A DNA stretch of 64,000 bases from CAYVWB01 sp964455395 (GTDB lineage Bacteria > Desulfobacterota > Desulfovibrionia > Desulfovibrionales > Desulfovibrionaceae), in contig CAYVWB010000008.1 of the NCBI GenBank assembly GCA_964455395.1, forward strand, positions 1-64,000, in the 5' to 3' direction. The notes beneath the pieces are model-generated. The model had not been told where the DNA came from, made no database searches, and saw only the letters and a list, made by a program, of their open reading frames with translations. How positions within the stretch are numbered: the stretch's first letter is position 1; the number at the start of each line of letters is the position of its first letter. The position numbers and the translations under genes are program-made. Of the stretch, positions 26,678-35,644 are shown one piece after another.

Positions 26678-27034
26678 CTAGCCGATGACCTTGTTCACGG
26701 TGTCCAGCAGCTCCTCGCGGTCAAAGGGTTTGGTGAAGCTCGCGACAGCCTTGGGCACGGCGTACTTGTTGCCGGTGAGGCCGCTGATGACGATGACGGG
26801 GATGTTCTTGTATTCGAGTCCCATCTGGCCCAGCTTGCGGTGGAAGCGGGGGCCCCAGTCTTCTGGCATCTCGATGTCCAGTGTGATGAGGTCGGGCGTT
26901 TTCTGCTGGACGAGCTCGAGGGCTTTGGCGCCGTCGTTGGCGACGACAGTGTCGTAGCCGTTGTCTTCGAAGAGCGTGGTCAAGTAGGACGTGATTTCGG
27001 GATCGTCGTCGACGATGAGGATGGTCTTGGCCAT
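26678..27034 (-). CDS. Rrf1-like single-domain response regulator 1
   Basis: A 118-residue receiver (MAKTILIVDDDPEI, Asp in LITLDIEMPEDWGPRF, VIVISGLTG, SFTKPFD). In Desulfovibrio vulgaris the receiver gene rrf1 follows hmcF directly; here this gene occupies the equivalent place but with a UspA gene between. It starts 14 bases after the UspA stop, and GAGG precedes the ATG. Expected to be a regulator of hmc expression or of cell response to redox state. No rrf2-type DNA-binding gene is present in the window. Confidence 0.92.
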   Translation of the reverse strand: MAKTILIVDDDPEITSYLTTLFEDNGYDTVVANDGAKALELVQQKTPDLITLDIEMPEDWGPRFHRKLGQMGLEYKNIPVIVISGLTGNKYAVPKAVASFTKPFDREELLDTVNKVIG

Positions 27035-27048
27035 GGTGGTCGCTCCTC

Positions 27049-27966
27049 TTAGATCTTGTCAGGCTTGTTGACGCTGATGACGGGGCAGGGGGCGCGCATG
27101 ATGACTTTCTCCAAAGTAACATCCATCCAGTCTGCTTGGGGGGAGTGTTTTTCGGAGTGGTGCGCCATGACGATCAGGTCCGCCTGTTTTTCACGCGCAT
27201 ATTTCACCACTTCTACATAGGGGATTCCTTCCCAGACGTCCATATCGAACTGCTTGAAGTCGCCCAGTTTGTTCACGTAGCGTTGGCGCAGCGTGTTGCG
27301 CGCCTGGATGAGCGCGTCTTCGATTTCTTCCTGTGGCGTGGGTGCGGAGGCTTGCGCCGAGCCGGAGACGTCATAGGCGTGGAAGAGGTAGAGCGTGCCG
27401 TCCAGCTCCTTGGCGGTTTTCAAGGCGAACTGGAACGCGTTGTCCGAAGCGTGGGAGAAGTCCGTGGCGAAGACGATGTTCTCGAAGCCGCCCCACATGG
27501 ACGCGGAGGGCCGGGAGACGGTGAGCACGGGGCAGCGCGCGGCGCGGGCCACGCGTTGCACGGTGGAGCCCGGGAAGTCCCGGCGCACTTTCACGGCGTC
27601 GCGTTCGGACTGCGTGGTGGCGCCCATGACGATGAGGTCCACGTCTTCGGAGCGCGCCACGCGCAGCACTTCGCGGTGGGGGTAGCCCACGGTGACGAGT
27701 ACGCTGCACTTGGCGCAGTTGGTCATCTGCTCGCTGTAGTAGTCTTTGACTTCCTGGGTGACGAGTTCGATGTAGTTGTCGTCCACCTCCACGTCTTCGC
27801 CTGTGCGCACGTCGGAGACCACTTGGCTGAAGGAGCGTGTGGGGGTGCCGAAGTCGTGGAAGACGATGAGCTCGGCGTCATAGCGGTTGGAGAGGTCGAA
27901 AGCCACGCGGGCCGCGTCGTCACAGACGGACGACGCGGACGTGGCGAACAGGATTTTCTTGAACAT
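27049..27966 (-). CDS. Tandem universal stress protein (UspA) protein
   Basis: 305 residues, two Usp domains: residues 1-150 (MFKKILFATSASSVCDDAA, ending CPVLTV) and 158-305 (FENIVFATDFSHASDNAFQF, ending CPVISV). The ATP-type loop is recognisable in the first (VMGATTQSERD, FPGSTVQRVARAA), whereas the second has VMAHHSEKHSP and lacks the glycines, so only one domain may bind nucleotide. It is inserted between hmcF and the receiver genes, 18 bases downstream of hmcF, so it is probably part of the hmc transcript. Role likely stress or energy-state signalling. Confidence 0.92.
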   Translation of the reverse strand: MFKKILFATSASSVCDDAARVAFDLSNRYDAELIVFHDFGTPTRSFSQVVSDVRTGEDVEVDDNYIELVTQEVKDYYSEQMTNCAKCSVLVTVGYPHREVLRVARSEDVDLIVMGATTQSERDAVKVRRDFPGSTVQRVARAARCPVLTVSRPSASMWGGFENIVFATDFSHASDNAFQFALKTAKELDGTLYLFHAYDVSGSAQASAPTPQEEIEDALIQARNTLRQRYVNKLGDFKQFDMDVWEGIPYVEVVKYAREKQADLIVMAHHSEKHSPQADWMDVTLEKVIMRAPCPVISVNKPDKI

Positions 27967-27984
27967 GTCGCACCTCGTGCAAGG

Positions 27985-29388
27985 TTAGAGGGCTTCCTCT
28001 TCGTCCGGGGCCTTGAGATGCTCGGGGACGATGGCCATCTCGATGACCAGGGGCTTGAGGAAGGACCAGCGGATGCCGATCTCGAACTCCTCCTCCAGGT
28101 CGCGGATCGCGTCCCAGCAGTTGTGGCAGGGCGCGATGACGAGGCCCGCGCCGGTGGCCAGGATCTGGTCGCGTTTGGTCTTCAGCGCTTCGTTGCGTTC
28201 CTTGCGGAACCGCCCGATGCCGTTGAAGCCGCCCCCGCCGCCGCAGCAGTAGTTGTATTGCAGCTCCGGGGCCATGGGCACGTAGTAGCCGGGTTCCGCC
28301 AGGTAGCTCATCACCTCGCGCACCGCTTTCACGATGCCGTGGTTGCGCACGTAGTTGCACGAGTCCTGGATGGTGAAGGGCTCCTTGAGGCGCTTTTCGG
28401 GATCGATCTTGATCTTGCCTTCGCGCAGGGCTTCAGCAAGCCACTCCACATAGTGGATGGACTCCACCGGGGTCTTGCCGTCTTCGTAGCCGGCCCAGTA
28501 AGGGCCTTCGATCACGGTGGCGCGGTGGGCGTGGCCGCATTCGGTGCCCACCATGCGCTTGGGCTTGAGGCGCAGCATGGCGTCGTAGACGGATTTGGCT
28601 TGCATGGTGCAGCCTTCCCAGTCGCCAGCGAACATGGTCAGGCTGGTGAGGTCCCAGCCCTTGCTGGGCACGGTCCAGTGCTCGCCAGCGAGGTGGAAGA
28701 TGACTGCGGCTTCCGCAAGGTCTTCCGGGTAGTGCTTGGGTTCGCGGGCGTTGCAGGTGTACATCAAGTCGGCGTTTTCCACATCCACGGGGATAGTGAT
28801 GCCCGGGTAGTACTCTTCCTGTTCTTCCGCCATCCATTCGCACGTTTCCACCCAGTCTTCGGTGGTCACGTTCATCTGGGCGTTGTAGATGCGGTGCATG
28901 CCCGAGCCTATCTTCAGTTCCCACGGCACGAAGCCTTGGGAAAAAAGCAGGCCGCGCATGTAGCTGACCATGACGCCCATGTCGATGCCGTGGGGGCAGA
29001 AGGTGCCGCAGCGGTTGCAGCACGTGCATTTTGCCCAGGCGGTTTTCATGCAGTACTGCATGAAGGCGTTGTCCACCTTGCCTTTGCGTTTGACGATCTC
29101 GCCCAAGGTGGAGTGCACCTTGAATGCGGGCACTTGCTCGGGGTCGCGGTCGTAGATGCGGTAGAAGAAGCAGCTGTCTGCGCACATGCCGCACTTGGCG
29201 CAGATCTTCAGCCACGTTTTCAGCCGCGATTTCATGGTTTTCTGGATGGTGGCCCAGAGCTTGTCCGTGTCCACGTCCAGTTGGTTCAGTTCCTCGTAGT
29301 ATTTCTTGCCGCCCGTGTCGTTCAAGAGCGCCATGAGCTGCTCTTCAGTGTTCACGGGGGTGCGATTGCAAAGCGTGCCTTCAGGCAT
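27985..29388 (-). CDS. hmcF: HmcF, HdrD-like iron-sulfur subunit of the Hmc complex
   Basis: 467 residues, cytoplasmic. Two [4Fe-4S] ferredoxin motifs lie near the N-terminus: CAKCGMCADSC (about 64-74) and CTCCNRCGTFCP (about 122-133). The C-terminal CCG-type cofactor site is YNYCCGGGGG with APCHNCWDAI (about 395-440), as in heterodisulfide reductase subunit D. It is thought to pass electrons from the membrane part of Hmc to cytoplasmic acceptors, or the reverse. AGGAGG precedes the start. It follows hmcE on the same strand with 31 bases between. Confidence 0.95.
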   Translation of the reverse strand: MPEGTLCNRTPVNTEEQLMALLNDTGGKKYYEELNQLDVDTDKLWATIQKTMKSRLKTWLKICAKCGMCADSCFFYRIYDRDPEQVPAFKVHSTLGEIVKRKGKVDNAFMQYCMKTAWAKCTCCNRCGTFCPHGIDMGVMVSYMRGLLFSQGFVPWELKIGSGMHRIYNAQMNVTTEDWVETCEWMAEEQEEYYPGITIPVDVENADLMYTCNAREPKHYPEDLAEAAVIFHLAGEHWTVPSKGWDLTSLTMFAGDWEGCTMQAKSVYDAMLRLKPKRMVGTECGHAHRATVIEGPYWAGYEDGKTPVESIHYVEWLAEALREGKIKIDPEKRLKEPFTIQDSCNYVRNHGIVKAVREVMSYLAEPGYYVPMAPELQYNYCCGGGGGFNGIGRFRKERNEALKTKRDQILATGAGLVIAPCHNCWDAIRDLEEEFEIGIRWSFLKPLVIEMAIVPEHLKAPDEEEAL

Positions 29389-29419
29389 ACGGATTTCCTC
29401 CTGATGAAGGACGGGGGGC

Positions 29420-30100
29420 CTACCAGTTGAAGGCGCCGTCCTTCTTGAAGCCGCCGCGCTTGATGCCGAAGTCCATGCCCAGCTGACCGCGGGACATGAA
29501 GAAAAGCACGAAGTGCGAGAGCTTGGTGAAGGGGATGGCGATGAGCATCACCTCGCCGAAGAAGATGTGCGCAAGCACCCAGAAGTCATAATTACCGACA
29601 TTGTAGCTGGCAAGGGCGCCTGTAATGAACGGCAGGATGGTGATGCACAGAATCATCACGTCATGCCATGTGTTCAGGATGCGCACCTCCGGCAGCACGA
29701 GCCGGCGCAAGATGAGGAAAAACGCCGAGACGAAGAAGCCCCAAACCAGGAAGTCCACCAGCCCTTGCGGCAGCGAAAGCGGCGCCACTCCCAGCCACTG
29801 CTTCATCAGCGTGGTGTGTGCGGAAGCGAACAGCGGCACCAGGATGATGGCCAAGTGGAAGACGAAGGTGAACAGCGTCATGAAGGGCTTTTCCCGCCAC
29901 GTGTGCGCCTTGTAGGGCACGATGAAGGCCAGGATGCTGCGAGCCGCATGCTTCAGGCCGAGCTTCATGTGGGGTCTGTACGCCACGCGGTCCATCTTCC
30001 AGTCCAAGCCGCGCACATACCACACGACCCGCCAGGCGCAGCCGCCCAAGAAGATCAGGATGGACAGGACCAGCATCGGTCCAGTGAGGAAATCATACAT
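29420..30100 (-). CDS. hmcE: HmcE, cytochrome b-type membrane subunit
   Basis: 226 residues with about five transmembrane helices (LTGPMLVLSILIFLGG, MTLFTFVFHLAIILVPLF, VDFLVWGFFVSAFFLIL, DVMILCITILPFITGAL, ILAHIFFGEV region). Histidines in FTFVFHLAI, WVLAHIFFG and KLSHFVLFF are candidate heme ligands. Its position between hmcD and hmcF and its NarI-like character identify it. It carries electrons through the membrane to HmcF. Confidence 0.92.
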   Translation of the reverse strand: MYDFLTGPMLVLSILIFLGGCAWRVVWYVRGLDWKMDRVAYRPHMKLGLKHAARSILAFIVPYKAHTWREKPFMTLFTFVFHLAIILVPLFASAHTTLMKQWLGVAPLSLPQGLVDFLVWGFFVSAFFLILRRLVLPEVRILNTWHDVMILCITILPFITGALASYNVGNYDFWVLAHIFFGEVMLIAIPFTKLSHFVLFFMSRGQLGMDFGIKRGGFKKDGAFNW

Positions 30101-30113
30101 GAGGGGCTGCTCC

Positions 30114-30257
30114 TTAGTATTTCCGCATCTTTTCTTCGCGGCCCGTGAGGAACCGCCAGAAGGCGACGAAGCCGACGAGGATGCCGCCCATCAGCAGATA
30201 GATGACGCCTTTGGAATGCACCATGAAATCGTGCAGTGTATGGAATTCGTTTGCCAT
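30114..30257 (-). CDS. hmcD: HmcD, 47-residue membrane subunit
   Basis: A short gene encoding MANEFHTLHDFMVHSKG, then one transmembrane helix (VIYLLMGGILVGFVAFW) and a basic tail (RFLTGREEKMRKY). It lies exactly where hmcD occurs in Desulfovibrio, between hmcC and hmcE, and has the expected size. AGGAGG lies nine bases before the ATG, within the last codons of hmcC. Its role is probably structural in the complex. Confidence 0.88.
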   Translation of the reverse strand: MANEFHTLHDFMVHSKGVIYLLMGGILVGFVAFWRFLTGREEKMRKY

Positions 30258-30270
30258 CGAATGAGCCCTC

Positions 30271-31524
30271 CTAGTGGTCTTCGTCCGCGTATTCCGGGTG
30301 CGTGTACAGGATGGGCATCCTGTTGGCGATGATCCGGAAGATCACGACGTGCAGGCTGATGATGAGAATGGTGACGACGAACTCGAAGAAGTGCGGGAAG
30401 TACGACGCTTCCTCGGGCAGCTTCCAGTTGTACGCGATGAGCGAGACGTTCAGTCGGTTCAGCACGATGCCCAGGATGGTCCACACCGCAGCGAGCTTGA
30501 TGAGCCCTGTGCGCTTCTCCCGGTAGCCCACGGCGTAGCACACCGCTGGCAGGAAGACGAAGCCGATCAGCTCCACCAGGAACCACAGCCCCCAGCCAGT
30601 GGCCAGGTGCGCCCAGGCGCCGTCAGCCGCCACGCCGATCCACTTGATGAAGAAGTACGCCATCAGCACGAAGGCCGCGCCTTTGGCGAACCCGAACATC
30701 ACGTCGCCGTGTCCGTCAGCGGTTTCCTTGTCCATCTTCTTGTGCATGTACCGGTGCGAGAGAATGCCCTCGAAGATGACCACGGACATGCCCGCCGCGA
30801 TGGCTGAAACGAAGAAGTACACCGGCAGATACTGCGAGTACCACAAGGGATGCACCTTGCCCGGCGCGATGAGGAAGAGCGCGCCAAGCGAAGACTGGTG
30901 CATGGTGGAGAGCACCACGCCGAAGATCGTCAGCACGATGGTCAGCCCATGCACGATGTTGCGCAGGCGCTTCTTGCCGAGCCATTCGAACGCGCTGGGC
31001 AAGAACTCCAGGAAGAGCACCGTGAGGTACAGAAAGACGCACAAACCCACTTCGAAGAGCAGGCTCGACGTGCCTTGCGACACGAAGATGGGGTAGGACA
31101 GACGCCACGGCTGGCCCACGTCGTAGTGCAGCGCCACCACCACCAGGGAGTAGCCGATGAACGCTGTCAACAGCGCGGGACGCAGCGCCGTCTTGAAACG
31201 GTCCATGCCGAAGATGAGACACGCCGCCGAAGTCACGAATCCACCCGCAGCGAGCGCGACGCCGCAGAGCAGGTCGATGGAGATCCAAAGACCCCACGGC
31301 CAGTTGTCGTCCAGGTTCGTCACCATGCTGAGACCGCCTGTGAAGCGCAAGAGCGTCGCCAAACCGCCAAGAATGAGGATGGCGGTCTGGATGGGGTGCG
31401 CTTTGGCGGCGGCGATGATGGTTTCCTTGCTGAAGGTCTCCTTCAGCGTCTCCTTGAGGCCCTTTTTCGTCAGGCGCTCGGGGTCCACGGTGTAGGAGGC
31501 CACGTCGGGCTGATGCTCGGACAT
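30271..31524 (-). CDS. hmcC: HmcC, NrfD/PsrC-like integral membrane subunit
   Basis: 417 residues with eight to ten transmembrane helices, for example TAILILGGLATLLRFTGG, LLCGVALAAGGFVTSAA, FVSAIAAGMSVVIFEGIL and ATGWGLWFLVELIGF. NrfD-family proteins host quinol or conduct protons beside a ferredoxin-like subunit. Its ATG overlaps the hmcB stop (TAATG), indicating tight coupling and stoichiometric assembly. The N-terminal 50 residues are cytoplasmic and charged. Confidence 0.94.
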   Translation of the reverse strand: MSEHQPDVASYTVDPERLTKKGLKETLKETFSKETIIAAAKAHPIQTAILILGGLATLLRFTGGLSMVTNLDDNWPWGLWISIDLLCGVALAAGGFVTSAACLIFGMDRFKTALRPALLTAFIGYSLVVVALHYDVGQPWRLSYPIFVSQGTSSLLFEVGLCVFLYLTVLFLEFLPSAFEWLGKKRLRNIVHGLTIVLTIFGVVLSTMHQSSLGALFLIAPGKVHPLWYSQYLPVYFFVSAIAAGMSVVIFEGILSHRYMHKKMDKETADGHGDVMFGFAKGAAFVLMAYFFIKWIGVAADGAWAHLATGWGLWFLVELIGFVFLPAVCYAVGYREKRTGLIKLAAVWTILGIVLNRLNVSLIAYNWKLPEEASYFPHFFEFVVTILIISLHVVIFRIIANRMPILYTHPEYADEDH

Positions 31525-32603
31525 TAGGCGCCCTCCTCCTCAGGGCCTTCGCCCTTGTCTTTGCAGTCTTTGTCTTTCAGCGCGTCTTCGACGGCTTTCT
31601 TGATCTCGATCTCCAGCTTGCGCGTGGATTCCTGATCCTTCTTCGCCAGCGCTTCGGAGAGCTTGGCCTCCGCTTCTTCGCCGGCGCGCTGCAGCGCGTT
31701 GGAGACGGCGTGCGCCTGCTCCTGCGCGTGGCGGCGCTCCTTCCACTTGTTGATGGAGTAAATGCCCCCCAGCAACGCAGGCCACAAGCCCACGATCATC
31801 GGCACCATGGCCAAGGCCCCGCTGGTGTACTCCGGCGCGCTGGTGTCGCCAAGCGTCGTGTCCAGGCCGATCTGCTCGAACTCCACAGGCGCAATCACCA
31901 TCCAAGCCGTGCCGCCCATCTCGGTTTCGCCGTAGATCTTCTCGATGTATTTGCCTGGATTGTCAGCCATGCGTTGGCGGGCGATGGCGATGACGTCATC
32001 GCGCGCGCCGAAGGTCATGGCTTCCTTGGGGCACGCCTCCACGCAGCCGGGGATTTCCCCGTGGATGAGCCGCGTATCGTGGCAGAACGTGCACTTCTGC
32101 ACCTTGGGCGTGAACACGTGGTCGTACTGGTAGGTGGGCGCGTAGAAGGGACACGCCACCATGCAGTAGCGACAACCCACACAGACGCTGGCGTTGTAGG
32201 TGACAGAGCCGTCCGGATTCTTGGTGAACGCCTTCACGAAGCAGCTGGAGGCGCATGCGGGCTCCGCACAGTGCCGGCACTGGAACTTGTGGTACGTCAC
32301 ATTGTCCACCGTGCCGGGGGTCGCGTACTTGTTGACGATGGTGTAGACGCCAGCGTGGGTGCGGCGCTGCTCGTTCATCACCGTGAGGTCCGTGAAGGGG
32401 ACCTCGGGTTCAGGGAGCTTGTTGACCTTGTTGCACGCCTCCTCGCACTTGCGGCAGCCGATGCAGCGGCTGGCGTCGAAGATGACGCCGAAGCTGTCCG
32501 GGTAGCCTTCGAAGTGTTTGGCGGCGGCGTTCGCCGAGGTTGGTGCCAAGCCTGCGCCGAGAGTCGCGGCGCCAGCCAGGCCGAGAAACGTGCGTCGTTT
32601 CAT
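31524..32603 (-). CDS. hmcB: HmcB, periplasmic iron-sulfur subunit with C-terminal anchor
   Basis: 359 residues. A Tat signal (MKRRTFLGLAGAATLGAG) directs folded export. Four [4Fe-4S] motif sets follow: CIGCRKCEEAC, CRHCAEPACASSC, CVGCRYCMVACP, and CTFCHDTRL with CVEACP. One transmembrane helix lies near residues 262-285 (GALAMVPMIVGLWPALLGGI), then a long charged coiled coil (AEEAEAKLSEALAKKD) on the cytoplasmic side. It relays electrons between HmcA and the membrane subunits. GGAGG precedes the ATG, 33 bases after hmcA. Confidence 0.95.
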   Translation of the reverse strand: MKRRTFLGLAGAATLGAGLAPTSANAAAKHFEGYPDSFGVIFDASRCIGCRKCEEACNKVNKLPEPEVPFTDLTVMNEQRRTHAGVYTIVNKYATPGTVDNVTYHKFQCRHCAEPACASSCFVKAFTKNPDGSVTYNASVCVGCRYCMVACPFYAPTYQYDHVFTPKVQKCTFCHDTRLIHGEIPGCVEACPKEAMTFGARDDVIAIARQRMADNPGKYIEKIYGETEMGGTAWMVIAPVEFEQIGLDTTLGDTSAPEYTSGALAMVPMIVGLWPALLGGIYSINKWKERRHAQEQAHAVSNALQRAGEEAEAKLSEALAKKDQESTRKLEIEIKKAVEDALKDKDCKDKGEGPEEEGA

Positions 32604-32636
32604 GATGAGGGGCCTCCTTAACGCGGCGTGCCGCGA

Positions 32637-34364
32637 TTAGTCGGTTTTCTTCTTGTGACAGCCTTCGCAGTCCGTGGCCTTGGGCTCCACGTTCATCTGC
32701 TGGTGGCAGCCGATGCACGAGATGTGGAAAGCGCCTTTGAGGCCGGGCCGGTCCGCAGACTGGGGCTGGAAGGGCTGTCCGTGACAAGTGACGCACTTGG
32801 GCGGATTGAGCGTCATCGGCGCATTGTGGTGGCAGCTGGCGCAAAGAGTCAGCGCATCGCCATGGAAGTGCTTGGCGAGACCGCTCTTGCCCGTGCCTTC
32901 CACCAGCTTCTTGTAGATCTGTCGGTGGGGCAGTTCGGAGGCCTGGTATTCGTCGTTTTCGTCGAAGTAGTTGATGACGACCTTTTCGGGCACGTCCTCA
33001 TCCTTGACGTATTTGAGCGCGGAGGTGCGGCCCTCCACGACCTTGGCGGCCATGTCGATGCGCTTCTGCTCGATGAGCGTCTCCTTGCCCTTGGTGGGGA
33101 AGCCTTCCTGCTCGTGGCACTTGTCGCACGCCAAATCGTCGAAGGATTCCTTCTGGATCTGCGCGTGACAGCCGGCGCAGGAGGGGTCCTTCAGCTGCGC
33201 GTTGTGGCAACCAACACAGGAAGCCATGGCCTCGCTGTCATGCATGGCGGTGTTCAGCGTCACCCAGTTCCCGGCTTCAGCGCCCATGGTGGTGTGGCAC
33301 TGCTTGGCGCAGGCTTCCAGGCTGCCGCCCGTGGGCGTGGGATGGTGACACACGCGGCACGTCTCGCTGTGCAGCTCGTGCAGCTTGTGGTTGAACGCCA
33401 CGGGGCCGGGACCAGCCACGGCCCAGTCCACGGTGACGATGCCGGAAGCGTCCGGCGCGCCGGAGAGCAGCAGGATCTGGTCGGGCTGGCCGCGCTTCAG
33501 ACGGGGCACGTCCAGCAACGGCTTCACCGCGGCTTGACCGGCTTCGCTGTGGCAGGCCGCGCAGTCCACGGGGCCGGACGCGACCTTGTCCGTGTATTTC
33601 TCCTGAATGGCGACGTGACAATTCACGCAGGAGTCGTGCGAAGCTTCCCGGTGCGTGGGAGAGACGACGCCTTGCATGGGCAGCGGCTCGTCCTTGTGGC
33701 AGTAACGACAGGTGCCTTCTTCGCCTTCGGCGTAGACCAGCGACTCCGTCGCTTCGTCATACACGTGGTGGCACGCTTTGCAGGTCTGTTCTTCGGGAAT
33801 CTGATTGCGCTCGCGCTCGGCTTGCACGTGCTTGGCGTGGAGCGAAAGGGTCATGCCGTAGGGCAGGATGAGCGCGGTCTCCTCGGCTTGCGCCGCACCC
33901 ACGTGGCACCCTTTGCAGTCCGCCGCCAAGGGGACGTTGGGGTACTGCGCTTTCACCTCGGTGTGACAGGCCGCGCAGTTGTCGTGGTAGAGATTCGTCA
34001 ACTTGTTGTAACTGTCGTACTCCTCCACGCGCATGTACTTGAACGAGTAGGAGCCGTCATCCTTCTTGATGTGACACGACGAGCAGTCCTTGCCCTCCAT
34101 CTTGGCGAGAGCGTCGGTATGCTTGGTGTGGTAGAAGACGACGAGGGGTTGATCCTGATCGCCGAGCGCGGCTGCAGCGTCGATGACGATGGCGTCGGCG
34201 CGCAAGGCGCTTTCCTCCTGCACGTCCTCGGCGGGGGCCGCCGCTTCAGCGGTCGCCTCGGCGGCTTCCTGCTCGGCGTGCGCCGAGAGGAAGGACGCCG
34301 AAACGAAGAGAACCGCGATGATGGCGATCCCTGCTCCGATCAGCACTGGTTTTCGCTGTGTCAT
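32637..34364 (-). CDS. hmcA: HmcA, 16-heme high-molecular-weight cytochrome c
   Basis: 575 residues; a signal peptide (VLIGAGIAIIAVLFVSAS, cleaved near SAHA) then a periplasmic part with 16 heme-binding motifs. Fifteen are CXXCH (CSSCH, CAACH, CKGCH, CKACH, CRYCH, CVNCH and others); one is the wider CAKQCH (CX3CH), the ninth in order. The D. vulgaris protein also has 16 hemes and about 545 residues; the excess here is an Ala/Glu-rich segment after the signal peptide. It accepts electrons from hydrogenase via type I cytochrome c3 and hands them to HmcB. It is the first gene of the hmc unit. Confidence 0.97.
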   Translation of the reverse strand: MTQRKPVLIGAGIAIIAVLFVSASFLSAHAEQEAAEATAEAAAPAEDVQEESALRADAIVIDAAAALGDQDQPLVVFYHTKHTDALAKMEGKDCSSCHIKKDDGSYSFKYMRVEEYDSYNKLTNLYHDNCAACHTEVKAQYPNVPLAADCKGCHVGAAQAEETALILPYGMTLSLHAKHVQAERERNQIPEEQTCKACHHVYDEATESLVYAEGEEGTCRYCHKDEPLPMQGVVSPTHREASHDSCVNCHVAIQEKYTDKVASGPVDCAACHSEAGQAAVKPLLDVPRLKRGQPDQILLLSGAPDASGIVTVDWAVAGPGPVAFNHKLHELHSETCRVCHHPTPTGGSLEACAKQCHTTMGAEAGNWVTLNTAMHDSEAMASCVGCHNAQLKDPSCAGCHAQIQKESFDDLACDKCHEQEGFPTKGKETLIEQKRIDMAAKVVEGRTSALKYVKDEDVPEKVVINYFDENDEYQASELPHRQIYKKLVEGTGKSGLAKHFHGDALTLCASCHHNAPMTLNPPKCVTCHGQPFQPQSADRPGLKGAFHISCIGCHQQMNVEPKATDCEGCHKKKTD

Positions 34365-35153
34365 GGCCTTGTCAATCCTTGGCGTGTTTGGCGTCGCCCT
34401 GCGGCGCGCGCGGTTGGCCGGCCAGCGCGAGGGACAGTGCGTCCCCCCCGCGTTCCCGGCGCCATATCCTCACAGAGAACCCATTCCCTGGCTGCCGTGT
34501 TGCACGCGACGCATCCAGAAGACGTCGCCGGCTGCGAACGCCGTGGCGCTCGGCGAAGCTAGGGAAAAAATGAACAAACTTGCCTCGCCTGGTCTGCGCT
34601 CCATCCCCTGCAGCGCATCGGGTTCCGCACGACGTCGCGCCGTGAAACGATCCCGGATGGAGCCTTCTCAATATCCCTATGTAACACGAGGGGAATCCTG
34701 TATTTTTATTTCTAGGTCCGAGAACGGATACATATTTTTCAAGGATGAATCAACTCAAAAAACAAATCCGGACTATTCCATACGCTTTTACTCAACATTC
34801 ATCCGGGCGCCGTTCTGCATACTTTATGTGAACTAAAGAACAATCATTTCATACCACATTGGTTTACTTTGTGGCGCATCATGCACGGCGCCCAAGCGTG
34901 CAGCCCCGATCGGATCGACGTCCACGCGAGACCAGCCGGCGCCGCTCACTCCGAATACGTGGGCGCGCCATCGAGAACTGCCCCCGGTTATTGGACAAGT
35001 ACCCGCATGCTCACCGGTTTGTCCCCTTTCTCGGCCTCATGGACCACGTATCATTTCGCGTGACACGGTTTCATGCGCGTGGCGGTCGCACTCGCCGCGC
35101 GTTTCACAAGTGTCCCGTCGCAAGCGGGCGCACACCAGTACGAAGGAGTGGGT
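34365..35153. other. Divergent intergenic region upstream of hmcA
   Basis: About 790 bases. The part near hmcA is GC-rich; 34680-34870 is sharply AT-rich and contains several possible promoter hexamers. On the minus strand, ttgatt with tatccg at 17-base spacing (about 34726-34755) could start the hmc transcript, but its -10 is poor. No convincing small gene: the open frames lack domains, and the longest on the plus strand crosses the AT-rich change. Probably promoter and regulatory DNA, possibly with a small RNA. Confidence 0.45.
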
Positions 35154-35588
35154 ATGAGTTCACGAAACACGACGCTGAAAGCAATGACGTTGGCTGGCGC
35201 GTTCGGCGCCGCACTTGTTCTGAGCATTGCCGGCGCAACGCCGTGGGTCGATGCGGCCCGCGCCGAGGCGCCAAGCGTTAACGCGACTTTGGAGAGCAAG
35301 CGGGACGGGTACGATTCCGTCCAGGAGGTGCAGACGCGGCTCGAAGCCTTGGAGCCCGAACTGGATGCGCTGGTTCTGGACGCCAAGGAACTTTCCAATG
35401 AGGCGCAAGCCGCGGTTCTGCGGGCGTTGGCCGAGGTCGCCGAAGCGCGCATGGAGTTGCGCAAGGAGCTGACTGCGGAAGCATCAGACATCGATGCGGA
35501 GAAGCGGATCGAGAGTCTTCAGAAACGGCTCGACGCCTTGCAGCAGAAAGTCCAGGACCTGTACGAGACCAAAGAGAAAAGCAAGTAA
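35154..35588 (+). CDS. Exported coiled-coil protein
   Basis: 144 residues. A signal peptide (MTLAGAFGAALVLSIAGA, likely cleaved near AARA) is followed by a nearly all-helical, heptad-rich region (VQTRLEALEPELDALVLDAK, KRIESLQKRLDALQQKVQDL) with no cysteine. AAGGAG precedes the ATG. The predicted product is a periplasmic coiled-coil protein of unknown role. The next two exported-protein genes follow closely on the same strand. Confidence 0.78.
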   Translation: MSSRNTTLKAMTLAGAFGAALVLSIAGATPWVDAARAEAPSVNATLESKRDGYDSVQEVQTRLEALEPELDALVLDAKELSNEAQAAVLRALAEVAEARMELRKELTAEASDIDAEKRIESLQKRLDALQQKVQDLYETKEKSK

Positions 35589-35644
35589 GCGTGTCGTTTC
35601 CAGTCATACGCCAGTCATCACCCTGCAAACCGAAGGAAGAATCC

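Noticed and set aside
34183..34836. 217-codon plus-strand frame upstream of the coiled-coil gene
   Set aside because: Its first half is antisense to hmcA and its second half spans the AT-rich change; no domain or ribosome site.
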